From Candidatus Glassiibacteriota bacterium (GTDB taxonomy: Bacteria > Gemmatimonadota > Glassbacteria > GWA2-58-10), in contig JAUVUV010000187.1 of assembly GCA_030604975.1 (NCBI GenBank), positions 1 through 5,242 of the forward strand: a DNA stretch of 5,242 bases, written 5' to 3'. Below the pieces are notes generated by a model, which saw only the letters and a list, made by a program, of their open reading frames with translations, had not been told where the DNA came from and made no database searches. A program made the position numbers and the translations under genes. Shown here piece after piece: positions 3,986 to 5,242 of the stretch (position 1 is its first letter; each line of letters opens with the position of its first letter).

Positions 3986-5242
3986 ATGGTCTTTACCGTA
4001 TTGGTAGCAATTTTTGTTCTCGGAGTGCTGATATTTGTCCACGAACTGGGGCATTTCCTGGTGGCCAAACTCGTGGACGTTCAGGTGCTGCGGTTTTCGG
4101 TCGGGTTTGGCAAGCCGATTGTTTCCCGGTACTGGGGTGAGACTGAATACTCTTTGTCCTGGATCCCGTTCGGCGGTTACGTGAAAATGGCCGGGGACGA
4201 TCCGGCAGAAGGGATTGAAGGTACCGTTGACCAGGAAAAAGTGTCCACGGATCCGGCACGTCATTTCGAAAATAAGAGTATCTTACAGCGATTCCTTGTG
4301 ATTTCCGCAGGCCCCCTGGCGAATTTTCTATTCGCCATGATACTCTACCAGGGAATTATCTTTTTCCAGGGCGCTGATACTTTCTCTACCACAACTATTG
4401 AGACCCTGGAACAGGAGATGATCCTTCCAGGAATGGAAAAAATCCGGGACGGGTCAAAAATCCTGAAGATTAATAGTATCGAGGTGTCCAACTGGGACGG
4501 GGTCTTCGATGGAGTGCTCGATGGCTCTGGCAGGGCCACCAGTTTTGTTCTTCAGGATCAACAGAGCAGCGAACAATATTCCGTTTCGATTCCCACTGCC
4601 AATGATTCGCTCCGCCAGCAGCTGGTAGCAGCATTGATTCCTTTTTCACTGCCCCGTGTAGGCAGCATTATCCCTGGTAAACCGGCACAGAAAGCGGGCC
4701 TGGAGCGTGGCGATCTGATGCTTGAGATAAACGGGGAACCGGTAGGCAGCTGGCACGAAATGACTGAGAAAATCCATGCCAGTGCAGGGGTTCCTCTCGC
4801 GCTGCTCGTGGAGCGAGGCACCGAAAGGGTTCAGATCGAGGTAACACCGGAGAAAAGAAGTGTTCCCCAGGCTGACGGTTCTTTCGAGGAAAGGGGTCGA
4901 ATCGGTATCGGCCAGTATTATGACCGGGTCCCGCTGCCTCTTTCCAAATCAATTGTGGCCGGGGCAAAGAATACGGTCCATATGACTGTGTTCATCACGA
5001 AAAGCCTGGCAAACCTTGTTATAGGCTTGATTACCAGGCGCATCTCCCTGGGAGAGGCGAAAGATGTTTTCGGCGGCCCGGTGCTGATCGGACAGTGGGC
5101 AGGGGAATCGGCGCGGTCGGGACACCTGTGGAGTTTCATGGCGATCTTGAGTATCAATCTTGCGATTCTCAACCTCCTGCCGATCCCGGTTCTCGATGGA
5201 GGACACCTCTTGTTTATGCTGATCGAGGTGGTCCGTTTCGGC
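3986..5242 (+). CDS. rseP: RseP-family site-2 intramembrane zinc metalloprotease, 3'-truncated by the window
   Basis: The frame stays open to the last base, giving 419 residues; by comparison with the 450-residue E. coli RseP about 30 residues, including the last membrane helix, are missing. RseP cuts within membrane helices; known substrates are anti-sigma factors such as RseA and signal-peptide remnants. Seen: TM1 (about 2-20) with the zinc/catalytic HELGH (19-23); the membrane-associated loop with WIPFGGYVKMAG; TM2 (about 103-126) with ISAGPLANF (106-114); a degenerate first PDZ (about 138-215) with DGSKILKINSIEVSNWD (155-171); a clear second PDZ (about 222-290) with PGKPAQKAGLERGD and LEINGEPV (246-253); FGGPV; and TM3 (about 382-402) with NLLPIPVLDGG (396-406), whose Asp404 is the third zinc ligand. 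Its spacing matches E. coli RseP (Asp402). It follows a terminator and so is probably a separate unit. The next gene, often bamA in Proteobacteria, is outside the window. An ATG at 3983 is the alternative start. Confidence 0.95.
   Translation, partial: MVFTVLVAIFVLGVLIFVHELGHFLVAKLVDVQVLRFSVGFGKPIVSRYWGETEYSLSWIPFGGYVKMAGDDPAEGIEGTVDQEKVSTDPARHFENKSILQRFLVISAGPLANFLFAMILYQGIIFFQGADTFSTTTIETLEQEMILPGMEKIRDGSKILKINSIEVSNWDGVFDGVLDGSGRATSFVLQDQQSSEQYSVSIPTANDSLRQQLVAALIPFSLPRVGSIIPGKPAQKAGLERGDLMLEINGEPVGSWHEMTEKIHASAGVPLALLVERGTERVQIEVTPEKRSVPQADGSFEERGRIGIGQYYDRVPLPLSKSIVAGAKNTVHMTVFITKSLANLVIGLITRRISLGEAKDVFGGPVLIGQWAGESARSGHLWSFMAILSINLAILNLLPIPVLDGGHLLFMLIEVVRFG

Noticed and set aside
3809..4264. 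Minus-strand open frame of 151 codons over the rseP leader and 5' end
   Set aside because: It starts inside the definite rseP coding region, resembles no family I know, and most of it is the complement of conserved RseP codons.
1..5242. Defence system, mobile element, CRISPR array or other accessory system
   Set aside because: All long frames are accounted for by six conserved housekeeping genes in canonical order; no transposase, spaced repeats, integrase or att-like duplication is visible.

Overview
This window is a conserved bacterial housekeeping block with six collinear genes, all on the + strand: the 3' end of pyrH (UMP kinase), frr (ribosome recycling factor), uppS (undecaprenyl diphosphate synthase), cdsA (phosphatidate cytidylyltransferase), dxr (DXP reductoisomerase) and the 5' part of rseP (site-2 intramembrane protease), which runs off the right edge. 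The order pyrH-frr-uppS-cdsA-dxr-rseP is the classic one, found for example in E. coli. I see no mobile element, CRISPR array, tRNA, rRNA or foreign-looking segment. The organism is a bacterium that makes isoprenoids by the MEP pathway. The RseP has two PDZ-like regions, which fits a diderm (Gram-negative-type) cell. Base composition is moderate, and the sequence diverges enough from the model organisms that I cannot name a phylum. An uncultured lineage is possible but is only a guess.

Layout: pyrH ends at 161 and overlaps the frr ATG by four bases (ATGA). A strong intrinsic terminator (766-796) follows frr and closes the pyrH-frr unit. The 116-base leader that follows precedes uppS, which lacks a convincing Shine-Dalgarno at its only ATG. 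uppS, cdsA and dxr then run with gaps of 63 and 5 bases and look like one operon, which ends at a second intrinsic terminator (3785-3814). A leader of about 170 bases precedes rseP, so rseP probably has its own promoter. Two perfect or near-perfect terminators therefore split the classic cluster into three transcription units.

How the genes fit together: PyrH makes UDP, and so feeds pyrimidine and CTP pools. Frr recycles ribosomes. Dxr commits carbon to isoprenoids, and UppS builds from them the C55 carrier lipid for peptidoglycan and O-antigen or capsule. CdsA uses CTP to make CDP-diacylglycerol for phospholipids. RseP cuts membrane-embedded substrates, in known systems anti-sigma factors and signal-peptide remnants. 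The middle and right of the window are thus an envelope-building and envelope-sensing module.

No undescribed system is evident. The most interesting points are in the two leaders. Both uppS and rseP are preceded by chains of very short ORFs that overlap each other and the gene start by ATGA or TAATG, and one contains a Pro-Pro-Asp (potential stalling) codon run. These may be chance and are scored accordingly.
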